From Affinundibacterium flavidum (lineage in GTDB: Bacteria; Pseudomonadota; Gammaproteobacteria; Burkholderiales; Burkholderiaceae_D): DNA of 64,000 nt. The notes under the pieces were generated by a model, which saw only the letters and a list, made by a program, of their open reading frames with translations, ran no database searches and was not told the DNA's origin. A program made the position numbers and the translations under genes. This document shows, piece after piece, positions 10,632 through 20,654 of this stretch (the stretch's first letter is position 1; the number at the start of each line of letters is the position of its first letter). The stretch is from NCBI RefSeq assembly GCF_014284175.1, contig NZ_JACOGA010000004.1, forward strand, positions 62,001 through 126,000. The letters run 5' to 3'.

Positions 10632-11612
10632 TCAGGCGTTTTTTGTAGCACAAGCCTTCTTTAGAAACGCCACTAATTTCTTCAAAAAATCGGCATCTAG
10701 TACCAAATTTGGATCACTGTAAGATGCAACTTGCTGAGCGTTGTCGGCAGGTACTGACTTCATAATGTGATTCATGCCTTTGACAACATGCAGTTCTGCT
10801 TTAGGCTGCGCCTGCGCCAATAACACGGCTTGACTAACACCGACTTGAATATCGGTATCGCCTTGAAAAATCGCCACTGGCATCGCCAATTTTTTGATTG
10901 CATCGGCTGGCACAACCTGGAACCATGACATCAAATAATTTTGCACACTAGGACGATACAGGGCTAATAAGGGCGCTGGAACGTCTTTCACAAATTCGGA
11001 TTTTTCCATGCTGCTTAAAATACTTTCATTGATTTTTGCCAAATCAGCTGGAAGTTTACTCGCCAATTGTGCACGCAAAATTTTTGCTGCAGATTGGGCT
11101 GGACCAGCAATCGACACATAGGCCAGCACTGGGCTATCCAAGACCGCAAGCAGACCCAAAGTAGAGCCTTCGCTATGCCCGATCACTGCGACGCCACCGA
11201 AGCGGGGGTCGCTACTCAATTGCTTAATCCAAGCTTGCACATCGCCGACATAGGTTTGAAAACGCAGATTTTCTTCCGCACCACCGGCGGCAAAACTTTC
11301 GCCAACGCCGCGTTTGTCGTAGCGCACAGAAGCGAAACCAGCGATCGCTAATTCTTCCGCTAACATTTGCAAGCTATTGTTTTTTCCGGGTAATGCTGGA
11401 CTATTACCATCGCGGTCGGTTGGTCCTGAACCGGCAATAATCAAGACCACTGGTGGCTTGGTTTTATGTCCTGGAATCAGCACACTGCCATACAAAGTAT
11501 TCACACCTTCTCCGACCGTGATCGTACTCTGAATAAATTCGGCATGAACGGGCATCCACACCAGTAATAACAAGAGGCAAGCGCAACGCTGTAGTGTAGA
11601 AAAAAAACGCAT
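10632..11612 (-). CDS. Exported alpha/beta hydrolase
   Basis: The 326-residue protein begins with a signal peptide (about 1-24, ending VHA). The alpha/beta-hydrolase fold shows PPVVLIIAGSGPTDRDG (oxyanion region), VRYDKRGVGES and the nucleophile elbow GHSEG with S147. FQGDTDIQV supplies a candidate acid and GMNHIM the catalytic His near the C-terminus. It resembles periplasmic or secreted esterase/peptidase-like hydrolases, and the real substrate is unknown. ATG 11612 is chosen because GGAG lies six bases upstream; the ATG at 11624 overlaps that site. It is convergent with the cytochrome b561 gene and shares its terminator. Confidence 0.83.
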   Translation of the reverse strand: MRFFSTLQRCACLLLLLVWMPVHAEFIQSTITVGEGVNTLYGSVLIPGHKTKPPVVLIIAGSGPTDRDGNSPALPGKNNSLQMLAEELAIAGFASVRYDKRGVGESFAAGGAEENLRFQTYVGDVQAWIKQLSSDPRFGGVAVIGHSEGSTLGLLAVLDSPVLAYVSIAGPAQSAAKILRAQLASKLPADLAKINESILSSMEKSEFVKDVPAPLLALYRPSVQNYLMSWFQVVPADAIKKLAMPVAIFQGDTDIQVGVSQAVLLAQAQPKAELHVVKGMNHIMKSVPADNAQQVASYSDPNLVLDADFLKKLVAFLKKACATKNA

Positions 11613-12085
11613 GAGCAACTCCATATCATGTAGAAAATTAGCTAGGGTCTGTTGACCTATATTTTAGTCAAGATCAGTGGCAATCAAGCGAAGATGAAAA
11701 TCACCCTCCCCAATTTCATAGCAAGATTTTAATGCAAAACTTTGGAAGTAAGAAAGTCTATGAGGATGCAAAAAGGAATCTTATAGCTGAGCTGATAGCT
11801 GAGCTGAGATCGATATTGTTAGCTCTACAGATCATAATTCAACAGTGAATCGTAGTGACATGGCACAGATACGCGCGAACATCGCGTCGTTGCTCGGTAA
11901 TTAGACTTGAACACCACAGAACTCTCGCCTTAGTGGGAAGGGCTATGGTGAAATTTAACTTTTCTGAACAACATTCTCCATTCAGCAAAATGCCCAACCG
12001 CATCGCAAGCACAATCATGGCTTACTACGAGACGGCCAAGCACACACAGCGGCACTGACTGATAGATAAACTCGCAGTCTGCAAT
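11613..12085. other. Intergenic region without recognisable gene
   Basis: Only a 67-codon plus-strand frame (11855-12058) with no ribosome-binding site or family resemblance occurs. A 12-bp direct duplication (ATAGCTGAGCTG twice) lies near 11780-11805. I see no clear promoter or terminator. Confidence 0.35.
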
Positions 12086-12847
12086 TTAGGCATAGACGTT
12101 AATGGTCGGCGCAATGCTATTCGTGCTATAGGCCTGTTGAACTTGATCGATGCTTCTTTGAAGCTTGTTGATGTCGTCAGAGTTTGTTGCTGCGTTTTCT
12201 ACTTTCGATGCCTTCTCTGCGCTTGGTGATCTTGGTGCATCTTCAGCCGTCATCGATTTGTCGACCGATTTGTCGACAAGTTTAGCGCTCGCCTCTAACA
12301 TCAATTGCCCATTGGCCTCAATTTCCATTTGCTGTGCCATTGCGGCAACAGCGCGGTCCTGTCCAGATGGATCTGCTGGCGCTAAAGCCGCCGCTTGAAT
12401 TTGTCGCGCGCGTGCAATGGTATCTTCTGGCGTGCGTCCTGGTGAAGTATCAATACTAACTTCACCACCAACGGCGTAGTCCACACCATCTGGTCCTTTT
12501 TGGTAAGTAAAACTGGCACCTGAAGTTGCTAGGCCGCCACTCGCTGCCAAATGTGCCATTTCATGCAAACGTACCTGACGATCCCGTGCTTGCAACTTCG
12601 CTACTTGCGCCGCTTCTGCCGCGCTCAGTTGAGTGGATTTTTTTGTGGTAGAAGCCGACTCGCTCGTAGCGGCATCTGAAACACTCGAACTCGTCTCTTT
12701 ACTTTCTTGAGAGACGTTTTGCACTGCGCCAGTGTCAAGTTGTGCGGAAGCCAACAACTGTCGGCGGTTGTTTGCATCGATTGTCGCGCCCCCGCCAATT
12801 GCGGTAATTGAGAAGGTCGACGCGGAGGAAATGCCACTAATGCCCAT
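12086..12847 (-). CDS. SprA-related putative metalloprotease
   Basis: A 253-residue protein with a Ser/Thr/Ala-rich N-terminal half and a conserved C-terminal SprA-like domain. That domain contains QARDRQVRLHEMAHLAASGG with an HExxH motif (H95, E96, H99), then ASFTYQKGPDGVDYAVGGEVSID and APADPSGQDRAVAAMAQQME. Family members are annotated as putative metalloproteases, and the catalytic activity has, as far as I know, not been shown. No clear signal peptide is seen. The start MGISGISS at 12847 has AGGAG seven bases upstream; the longer frame to 12886 is less likely. Confidence 0.78.
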   Translation of the reverse strand: MGISGISSASTFSITAIGGGATIDANNRRQLLASAQLDTGAVQNVSQESKETSSSVSDAATSESASTTKKSTQLSAAEAAQVAKLQARDRQVRLHEMAHLAASGGLATSGASFTYQKGPDGVDYAVGGEVSIDTSPGRTPEDTIARARQIQAAALAPADPSGQDRAVAAMAQQMEIEANGQLMLEASAKLVDKSVDKSMTAEDAPRSPSAEKASKVENAATNSDDINKLQRSIDQVQQAYSTNSIAPTINVYA

Positions 12848-13019
12848 ACCAAAGGCTCCTGTCATACTGACAGAATAGTCACACAACTCTCAATATGCAA
12901 AGCTTGCGGTAGGGCATGATTTTTATTGCCAAGATTGACAATGAAAATTCGGTGCTTGAGCACGTAACTAAGTACTAAGCTAAGCACAAAGCTAAGCGCC
13001 GAACAAGGCACAGAAAATA

Positions 13020-13799
13020 CTATTGATAGTTTTTGAATGACAAACCAAAATCGCGATAAATCTCTGCGACCCGACCTCGCTTGACCATGTCGCGCAGACT
13101 ATTCGACAAAGCCGGCGCCAAGAGTTTATGCCGGGAGAATTTCGACATTCCATAGTAGCGAGCAAGTGACCGTGAGGCCTGATATTCGCTCCAGGCAACA
13201 CGCGCATTTTCAGCTGGCGTTAATGCCGCTAGAGCCGCTTCTTTGTCGTTCACGATCATCACATCAAAACGGCCTGCGATCAACATTTTGACCATATTAT
13301 GGTCATCATGTGCGCCGACTCTGTGCATCGTTTTATCAAGATCAAACTGTGGGAAATATAAGGTGCCTCGTTTCACACCAATTTTCATTTTCTTTAAATC
13401 ATCATAAGCCTTGATCTGCTGCTCCTGCCCCGCCCGCGTCAAAAAAAGAACCGGATGACTTTCAACGCCGATAGGCCCCAAAAACTCCATAAACATTGCG
13501 CGCTCATCGCTCTTAAAGACACCAGGCACAAGATCTGTAATACCGTTTTTCATGTCTTCCAAGGTGCGCGGGAAAGGTGCGATTCGCCATTGCACTTGAT
13601 AACCTAGGCTGGCCGCGGCCTCGTTTAAGATCACAACAATCGGGCCGGTGATAAGACCTGTTCTGTCATCTGCTACTATTTCTGGTGGCCTCGGTCTGGC
13701 ATCAGCAAGTAATATTTTTCCTTGGGCAGATAAATCCTCCATTGGCAAAAAAACCAACAAAGGCAACAACATCGCCAACAAAGATTTTAGGATAGTCAT
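13020..13799 (-). CDS. Periplasmic solute-binding-like protein (SBP_bac_3 type)
   Basis: The 259-residue protein has an export signal (about 1-25, LPMEDLSAQ). The body has the bilobed family 3 solute-binding pattern: PFPRTLEDMKNGITDLVPGVFKSDERA, then a DDLKKMKIGVKRGTLYFP hinge-type segment and AGRFDVMIVNDKEAAL. No transporter genes are adjacent, so it may be an orphan binding protein, like the one at 332. The ligand is not evident. The start ATG has a weak ribosome-binding site, but the signal peptide fits. Confidence 0.75.
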   Translation of the reverse strand: MTILKSLLAMLLPLLVFLPMEDLSAQGKILLADARPRPPEIVADDRTGLITGPIVVILNEAAASLGYQVQWRIAPFPRTLEDMKNGITDLVPGVFKSDERAMFMEFLGPIGVESHPVLFLTRAGQEQQIKAYDDLKKMKIGVKRGTLYFPQFDLDKTMHRVGAHDDHNMVKMLIAGRFDVMIVNDKEAALAALTPAENARVAWSEYQASRSLARYYGMSKFSRHKLLAPALSNSLRDMVKRGRVAEIYRDFGLSFKNYQ

Positions 13800-14056
13800 C
13801 GCGTGTTTCTATTAGCCCGATTAGTCCGATTATCCGATTCTTCGTTCGAGACAATCAATTTAGCATCGAAAATAAGCAGATCAATTCTAGCAAAAATTGC
13901 GGACTTACAAATTTCTTGACAAGCTTTTTGTTGCCATTGCCCATCGAAAAATACGGCAATCTGTATCTAATAGTTTCAAGAGCCAATTCACATATCAATA
14001 CAAGAATATTTTCTACTACAATTTATCCATGCAACTGACAGGTGAATCACAAAAAC

Positions 14057-15247
14057 TCAGGCCTGCTTCATCCGCCAACTCTGTAAACCATGCGCAATCC
14101 TGTCGACCGCTTGCTGCAACCGAGACAAATTTTGTGTGTAGGCAAAGCGCACATGTTGTTGCGCCTGATATTGGCCGAAATCTAAACCGGGCGTGAAAGC
14201 GACGTGCTCAGTTTCTAAAAAGTGCTGGCAGAAAGTATAGGCATCACCGCCAAACTCGCTCATGTCGGCATACAAATAAAACGCGCCTTGCGACTCAACT
14301 GCGATCTTAAAACCTAAATTGCGCAAGGCTGGCAATAGGAAATCACGCCGTTCGGCAAAAGCTTGTCGGCGCTCCTCGAAGATAGCGATAGTCGCAGGCT
14401 CGAAACAAGCGAGTGCCGCATATTGCGCCATGCTCGAAGCGCTGATGTAAAGATTTTGCGCCAGCTTTTCCAACTCTGGAATCGCCGCTTCTGGTGCGAC
14501 TAACCAGCCTAATCGCCAGCCCGTCATGCCAAAGTATTTTGAAAAACTATTCAGCACATAAGCGTCATTATCGACTTCCAACACACTGGCCGCGTCCACG
14601 CCATACGTTAAGCCGTGGTAGATCTCATCGACGACCAAGTGCCCGCCTTTTTGATGGATTGCCTGCGCTACCACCGCCAGCTCGTGACGGCTAAGTAAGG
14701 TGCCAGTCGGATTTGCAGGTGACGCTAATAAAGCACCCACAGTGTTCTCCTGCCAATATTCGGCAATCAGTTCTGGGGTCAATTGATAACGGACTTCGGG
14801 TCCGACGGGCACTAATTTTGCGGACGCTTCTATCAATCGTAAGAAGTGACGATTGCAGGGGTAACCCGGATCTGCCATTAGCCATTGCTTACCGGGGTCG
14901 ACCAATAAACTGGTGGTCAACAATAAGGCTCCAGAACCACCCGGCGTAATCATGATACGCTGTGGTGCAATGCTCAAGCCGTAACGTTGTCGATAAAAGT
15001 CACTGATCGCTTCTCTTAACTGCGGCAGTCCACGCGCCGCGGTATAGCGGGTATGGCCAGCAGCCAGCGCCGCTTGTCCCGCCGCGATAATTGGTGCTGC
15101 GGTGACAAAATCGGGTTCGCCAATTTCAAGATGAATGACATCATGACCTGCGGCTTGTAATTCATTCGCACGTGCCAGCAATGCCATTACGTGAAACGGC
15201 TCTATCGCCTGACTGCGAGCGCTGAAATTACTGGTGGATGCATACAT
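14057..15247 (-). CDS. PLP-dependent aminotransferase, class I/II
   Basis: A 396-residue fold-type I aminotransferase. The substrate-binding start EIGEPDF is followed by GHTRYTAARGLPQLREAI, SPANPTG and VVDEIYHGLTYG. The PLP-lysine motif is SFSKYFGMTGWRLGW (Schiff-base Lys in SFSK) and the C-terminal arginine lies in HVRFAYTQN. It resembles aspartate/aromatic-type or broad-specificity aminotransferases that swap an amino group with 2-oxoglutarate in the cytoplasm. The exact substrate cannot be read from the sequence. It stands alone, with no operon partners at close spacing. Confidence 0.88.
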   Translation of the reverse strand: MYASTSNFSARSQAIEPFHVMALLARANELQAAGHDVIHLEIGEPDFVTAAPIIAAGQAALAAGHTRYTAARGLPQLREAISDFYRQRYGLSIAPQRIMITPGGSGALLLTTSLLVDPGKQWLMADPGYPCNRHFLRLIEASAKLVPVGPEVRYQLTPELIAEYWQENTVGALLASPANPTGTLLSRHELAVVAQAIHQKGGHLVVDEIYHGLTYGVDAASVLEVDNDAYVLNSFSKYFGMTGWRLGWLVAPEAAIPELEKLAQNLYISASSMAQYAALACFEPATIAIFEERRQAFAERRDFLLPALRNLGFKIAVESQGAFYLYADMSEFGGDAYTFCQHFLETEHVAFTPGLDFGQYQAQQHVRFAYTQNLSRLQQAVDRIAHGLQSWRMKQA

Positions 15248-15413
15248 GATTTTGCGGAAGGTAAAAAAATGACGGTGGAGAAATAGCGAACAGTGTAATC
15301 GCCAGTGCCTGCTTTAGGAAATACTAATCAACAATTACCCTATCAGGCAAAGTGATAACCTGCGAGCTTCCTGTGGGTTCCCTGTTGGCATCCTATAGCG
15401 TCCACTAAATTCC

Positions 15414-18400
15414 TCATGCCGCTGGCAGTGCCGTACCTGTTGACATAGCTAATGCCACGCGCAATGCCATGAGTGCTTCATCGTAATCATATTGCTGGAT
15501 ATGCTGATCCACTTGCGCAAGCATCTGCGCATCCAAACTCTGCAAAAAGATAGGGCGTTGCTCTTCGAAATATTGCGGACAATCGCCACTGGAATTGCTC
15601 AATAAGTCCATCAAATGCTGCACTCTGAGTTGAACTTCGTCTTCACTGATTTGTGTCGATTTCGCATCGGCATCTACGCTGATTAAAGTTTGTGGCAAAT
15701 GTTGTTTTAGCTCTGCCAAAACTTGATTCAGCGACACCACCAACTTCACGCAAATTGGCTTGCAACCGTTACGCAAACTAGGATCTTGCTGCGCTAACTG
15801 CAAGGCAAGTTCTAATTGCGAAGCGTCGGCATGGAGTTGCTTCGCGCCTATGCTGCCTGCTAGTCCCTTAAGGGTATGCGTCAGGATCAAAGCTTGCGCA
15901 TCGTTCGCCACCGCCAGTGCATCTTGCAAGTGTCTGCCAGTGTGCGCCTGACTTTCAGCAAAACGACTCAAGACTTTGAGATACAGATCGCGCTTCCCCA
16001 TCATCAAGCTCAAACCTTGGTGGCTATCGATATGTTTAAATCGATGAAACTCAATATTCGCAAGCATATCCGCATGATTTGCGTAGGTCTGGCGTGTCTC
16101 TTCCAGTGCCAAGGGGTGTTCGACCGCTAGTGCATACTCATCGGCTTTCGTGCTGCTAGCCTTATGTCCTAGCCAGCGCGACAAGGTGGTAAACAAGGCA
16201 TTAGGTTGTACTGGTTTCGCCAAGAAATCTTGCATACCTTCATCCATACAACGTTGGCGTACATCGGCCATCGCGTGTGCCGTCATCGCAATGATAGGGA
16301 TAGGATTAAATTTCGCTTGTCGGCGAATTGCCTGAGTCGCCTGATGTCCATCCATACCTGGCATTTCTAAATCCATCAAAATCAAATCAAAGGCGCTTGC
16401 TTCCACCTGGTCCAATTGCGCCAATGCTTCGTGCCCGCCATTGGCTACTACGACTTGTATGCCCACTGTGGCTAATAATTCCACCGCAATTTGTTGATTG
16501 ATTTCATTGTCTTCAACGAGCAGTACCAAGGTGTCTTCGTAATGGCGTTGAAGATTTGAAATGCTACTGCCCATTTGCAATAAAGTCGCTTCGCTGCAAA
16601 TATCGAAAGGCAGACAAAATGTAAAATGCGAACCTTGACCAAACTGACTATGTACCTGTATCGCCCCACCTAATAAATTCACCAACTGATTCGAAATCGA
16701 CAATCCCAATCCGGTACCGCCGAATTTGCGACTGGTCGAACTATCTGCCTGGGTAAATGCCGAAAACAGGCGATCAATTTGTTCAGCGGTCATACCTATG
16801 CCTGTATCCGCCACCGCGAAATGCAATAGCAAACCCGTGGCATCATTGCTCCTATCGCGCTCATCCATCGATACGCTTAAACGCACTTCTCCGCGCTCAG
16901 TAAATTTGATCGCATTGTTGACCAAATTAATCAGGACCTGTCCCAAACGCATCGCATCACCGACTAAGAAACGCGGCACGTCTGCGGGCACATCGATTTG
17001 CAATAGCAAGCCTTTTTCATGGGCTTTTTGGGCGGTGATGGTGGTCACGTGATTCACGACATCATCCAAAGAGAAAGGACTGAAATCGACTTCCATCTTG
17101 CCTGCTTCGATTTTTGAAAAATCTAAGATGCTGTTAATGATGCCCAACAAAGCATTGCCTGCGTCGTGGATCTTGTTCAAGTAGTCACGCTGTTTCGCAT
17201 TCAAATCAGTACGCAGCGACAAATAGGCGAGGCCGATAATCGCATTCATCGGCGTGCGAATCTCATGGCTCATGGTCGCCAAAAATGAGCTCTTGGCTTG
17301 ATTCGCTAATTCCGCTGCTTCCCGCGCATGCAATTCTGCCGCCATTTTATCGGCCAACATTTGTTGATGTGAACGCTGTGCTTCGGCTTGCAGATCTTGG
17401 TCCAGCAGAGATGCGGTATGCACTATGGTGCGGACTTCATCCGGACGATATTGATTAAAATCTGGTTTGCCGCCGACCAATAACATTCCAGTCAAATGTC
17501 CTCGATGGGTAAATGGAATCAGCAGGGCATTTTCACCGGCAATATCAACTAGCGATGGCGGCAAGCGGGATGTCAATATACGTGCCAAGTCGCCCCCCAA
17601 GGCGTACACTCTGTCAGGCGCAGCAAGAAAATCACCGGCTATTTTTCGGCAATACGCTTCGTGATACGTGTAGATGGCGCTTTGCGCACCACTGGTGTAG
17701 GCATGGAAAGCGCTCAAATAATGTGCGACTAACTGACTTTGACCTTGCATCTCTGGCGCATTTGCCAGCGCAATTTGTAATGCCTCTTGCTGTGCCCGCC
17801 ATTTCGGATACAACCAGGTGCGTACTAATTGTTCAGAAAATCCACGCCAGGGTTTGTACAGTGCCAACAACAAAGATCCACACACTACATCGAACAGTAA
17901 AGTTTTCCACCGAGTGTCCAAATGCAGTAGTGGCGCGATGACCAATTGCATGAGCGCCAAAGCCGCCACCAAGCCCAGCGCCAGCAATACATATACGCTA
18001 AAACGATTGATCGCAAAGCTGAAATCAAATAGGCGATTTTTCAGTACGGCGTAACCCAAACCGCCGTAAGCAAGAAAAATAATTGAAGAATTAAAAGACT
18101 CAAAATACGCTAATGCATGCTCTTCATCCATAATGCGAAACAAATTATGAAACAGATAAATCGCATAGATATTCCCCATACAAAAGCCTATCCAAGCCAA
18201 ACGCTGGCGGTTAATGCCACTACTGACACGCCAAGAAATAACCAAAGCACCTAAAGAAAAAATCACGGAAACAATGGCGAGGACACGCCTCCACAAACGC
18301 AAATTCAACCATTCACGTACTTCCCACGGCAACATGCCGAGCTTAATCAAGATATGACATAAGGTATAGCTGGCAAAACACAAGACATAGACATAAAACA

Positions 18401-19097
18401 ACCACCGCACCGACGACAAGCGCCAGTGCGGGCGGTCTTCCGGAAAAATCAAACAAAAATAAGTGAAGTACACATAGCCGACAAATAGTTCTATCGGAAA
18501 GACAAAGACGGTCAGGAAATCCTGTAGCGCACCACCCGGCAAGAAGGGGATGAAGGTATCGGGAATAATCGCCAGCACCGCGAATGCTAAAGCGCGCATA
18601 GGTACGCTATTCGCATGACGCCAGACCAACATGCAAATGATGAACAAGGCGATAAAAGTGGTGGAGAATTGAGTTAATGTGATGCCTAGCAAAATATCCG
18701 CATAACGCAGATTTTTGGGTATAGGTTGTAGTTGCAGGTGTATGGCTGCACTCTCTGGTGGATCTGTTTTATCGGAGGCGCTTACTTTAAACCAACGTAC
18801 ACCAACACGATCATCCACCACCAATAGACGAGACTGATCTCCCAAGCGATCGAATACTATAAGATCACCTGGTTTTGCCCCGGCGAGCAGCAAAGGCGAA
18901 GCTGCACTGAGTTTCTCTATCGGCAAACGATAATTCTTATCGGGTGTACCGAATGTCACACCCAACTCAGCCGCCACTTGCGGCGCGGCACTACGCTGCC
19001 AATAGCTACTTGCCCAAAAATCGAGTACGCCAAAAATCACGACCAGACTCAGCATCAAGATCTTAAATTGCAGATTAGATAGTAGTGCTTTTGTCAT
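15414..19097 (-). CDS. Hybrid sensor kinase (7TM-like sensor, HisKA, HATPase, REC, HPt)
   Basis: The 1227-residue kinase starts with one membrane helix (about 12-30) and a small periplasmic domain with a PDZ-like [19 protein letters not shown] segment. About seven to eight membrane helices follow (150-410), then a GAF-like domain (about 430-580). HisKA has H611 in [16 protein letters not shown]. The HATPase has [20 protein letters not shown] and [11 protein letters not shown] receiver domain has D909 in [13 protein letters not shown], and a C-terminal HPt domain has H1074 in [12 protein letters not shown]. It therefore holds a complete phosphorelay except for the final regulator. No response regulator is encoded next to it. 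Confidence 0.92.
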   Translation of the reverse strand: MTKALLSNLQFKILMLSLVVIFGVLDFWASSYWQRSAAPQVAAELGVTFGTPDKNYRLPIEKLSAASPLLLAGAKPGDLIVFDRLGDQSRLLVVDDRVGVRWFKVSASDKTDPPESAAIHLQLQPIPKNLRYADILLGITLTQFSTTFIALFIICMLVWRHANSVPMRALAFAVLAIIPDTFIPFLPGGALQDFLTVFVFPIELFVGYVYFTYFCLIFPEDRPHWRLSSVRWLFYVYVLCFASYTLCHILIKLGMLPWEVREWLNLRLWRRVLAIVSVIFSLGALVISWRVSSGINRQRLAWIGFCMGNIYAIYLFHNLFRIMDEEHALAYFESFNSSIIFLAYGGLGYAVLKNRLFDFSFAINRFSVYVLLALGLVAALALMQLVIAPLLHLDTRWKTLLFDVVCGSLLLALYKPWRGFSEQLVRTWLYPKWRAQQEALQIALANAPEMQGQSQLVAHYLSAFHAYTSGAQSAIYTYHEAYCRKIAGDFLAAPDRVYALGGDLARILTSRLPPSLVDIAGENALLIPFTHRGHLTGMLLVGGKPDFNQYRPDEVRTIVHTASLLDQDLQAEAQRSHQQMLADKMAAELHAREAAELANQAKSSFLATMSHEIRTPMNAIIGLAYLSLRTDLNAKQRDYLNKIHDAGNALLGIINSILDFSKIEAGKMEVDFSPFSLDDVVNHVTTITAQKAHEKGLLLQIDVPADVPRFLVGDAMRLGQVLINLVNNAIKFTERGEVRLSVSMDERDRSNDATGLLLHFAVADTGIGMTAEQIDRLFSAFTQADSSTSRKFGGTGLGLSISNQLVNLLGGAIQVHSQFGQGSHFTFCLPFDICSEATLLQMGSSISNLQRHYEDTLVLLVEDNEINQQIAVELLATVGIQVVVANGGHEALAQLDQVEASAFDLILMDLEMPGMDGHQATQAIRRQAKFNPIPIIAMTAHAMADVRQRCMDEGMQDFLAKPVQPNALFTTLSRWLGHKASSTKADEYALAVEHPLALEETRQTYANHADMLANIEFHRFKHIDSHQGLSLMMGKRDLYLKVLSRFAESQAHTGRHLQDALAVANDAQALILTHTLKGLAGSIGAKQLHADASQLELALQLAQQDPSLRNGCKPICVKLVVSLNQVLAELKQHLPQTLISVDADAKSTQISEDEVQLRVQHLMDLLSNSSGDCPQYFEEQRPIFLQSLDAQMLAQVDQHIQQYDYDEALMALRVALAMSTGTALPAA

Positions 19098-19428
19098 TGA
19101 TGTTTGTGGTCAGAACAAAATCGAGGTTTCTACAAAACCGCGAAGAGGATAGTCAATCATCGATTCTAAAGGTGAAGTGCTAGTTTCTAGCAATTTCCAC
19201 AAAAAAATTGTCGAAAATCACTGTTTTTTGTTGTGCAAAGATAGGATTATTGAACATCTTAGTTAAGGACTCTTTGATTCAATTGTGAATTAAGCATATT
19301 TAGCTTTGCCCTGAGCAAGCGAACAAATGTACTCCCAGCACACTCATGCGCTTTAAACATATAATCAATCAGTCTGTTGATCATTCAATAATTTACACTT
19401 CCACTATCAAGAATCGAAAGAACGCTCC
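19098..19428. other. Divergent promoter region between hybrid kinase and corA
   Basis: About 330 bp with no reading frame of note. The genes on both sides are transcribed away from it, so it should hold both promoters, but I cannot single out convincing boxes. Confidence 0.4.
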
Positions 19429-20394
19429 ATGCTAATTAATTGTGTCGCCTATCAGGAAGGCAAAAAACTGGCTGACATTTTGGTGGAAGATATCAGTGAA
19501 TACGTCAAGCGCAGTGATTGTTTTGTCTGGGTAGCCTTAAAAGATGCAGAAACCGAAGAACTCACGCAGATGCAAGACGAATTTGGTCTACACGAATTAG
19601 CGGTGGAAGACGCGATGAAAGGCCATCAACGGCCCAAAATCGAAGAGTATGGCGACTCACTGTTCGCTGTGATGCAAACCGTCGAGATCATTGATGGTGA
19701 GCTATCTGTCGGTGAAGTAGATGTCTTTGTCGGTGAGAATTATGTGCTCTCTACCCGCAATCGTTGCCAACAAGGTTTCCTAGGCGTGCGTGCCCGTTGC
19801 GAACGTGAGCCGCATCATTTGATGAAAGGTTCGGCCTTTGTTCTGTATGCCTTAATGGATGCCGTAGTAGATCGCTATTTCCCGGTGGTTGATGCCTTAG
19901 AATCCGAACTGGAAACCATAGAAGAACATATCTTCATGCAAGGTTCTCAACGTTTAAATGTGGAACAGTTGTATCAACTTAAACGCAAGGTCATGATGTT
20001 GAAACATGCGGTAGCGCCGCTGTTAGAAGCGGTCAGCAAGCTTGATGGTGGACGAGTGCCACCGATCTGTGTCGGCACGCAAGAATATTTTAGGGATGTC
20101 CATGATCATTTGTATCGTATTAACACTTCTATAGAGTCGATCCGTGACACCATTAGCACTGCTATTCAAGTGAGCCTGTCGCTAGTGAATATCGATGAAA
20201 GTGAAGTCAATAAACGGCTTGCGGCTTGGGCGGCGATCTTCGCAGTCGCAACAGCCTTCGCTGGAATTTGGGGTATGAATTTTGAACATATGCCGGAGTT
20301 AAAATGGGAATACGGCTATCCTGTAGCGCTCGGCACGATGACTAGCGTTTGTGCCTATCTTTACTATCGCTTCCGGAAATCTGGCTGGCTATGA
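19429..20394 (+). CDS. corA: CorA-family magnesium/cobalt transporter
   Basis: The 321-residue protein has the CorA layout. A long cytoplasmic alpha/beta domain (HELAVEDAMKGHQRPKIEEYGDSLF) is followed by a coiled stalk. Two C-terminal membrane helices come last, the first ending in the signature GMN (282-284, in IWGMNFEHMPEL), the second being YPVALGTMTSVCAYLYYRF. The protein forms a pentameric channel for Mg2+ and also Co2+/Ni2+. A 14-bp inverted repeat follows the gene. It is transcribed in the same direction as the downstream kinase, but 260 bp away, so probably separately. Confidence 0.93.
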   Translation: MLINCVAYQEGKKLADILVEDISEYVKRSDCFVWVALKDAETEELTQMQDEFGLHELAVEDAMKGHQRPKIEEYGDSLFAVMQTVEIIDGELSVGEVDVFVGENYVLSTRNRCQQGFLGVRARCEREPHHLMKGSAFVLYALMDAVVDRYFPVVDALESELETIEEHIFMQGSQRLNVEQLYQLKRKVMMLKHAVAPLLEAVSKLDGGRVPPICVGTQEYFRDVHDHLYRINTSIESIRDTISTAIQVSLSLVNIDESEVNKRLAAWAAIFAVATAFAGIWGMNFEHMPELKWEYGYPVALGTMTSVCAYLYYRFRKSGWL

Positions 20395-20420
20395 ATGCCA
20401 TTAGATGTACCTCTGAATTC

Positions 20421-20471
20421 TGCCACACAGATGCGTTATGTAGCGGCCTACCTAGGTGCATCTGTGTGGCA
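20421..20471 (+). terminator. Long hairpin after corA
   Basis: TGCCACACAGATGC (20421-20434) is the exact complement of 20458-20471, and the loop holds a further GTAG/CTAC pair. No T-run follows, so intrinsic termination is uncertain; the position 27 bp after corA suggests transcript-end protection or Rho-assisted stop. Confidence 0.5.
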
Positions 20472-20654
20472 AATCATTCAGCACGTCAAGTGATCGATGA
20501 TGAACTCTAAAAACTTAGAATCTCTTACTCAACATCGCCACGACAGAAGTCTTACCCAGAAATTTTCCATTCACAGGTGCTAGGTGCAAACAAAGTGCAA
20601 AAAATTGCGAGTATTCCTAACGCTTTTCTAATGTGCCCTATGTTAGGCTTTCGT

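Noticed and set aside
11855..12058. 67-codon plus-strand frame
   Set aside because: No family resemblance, no ribosome-binding site and no conserved-looking composition.
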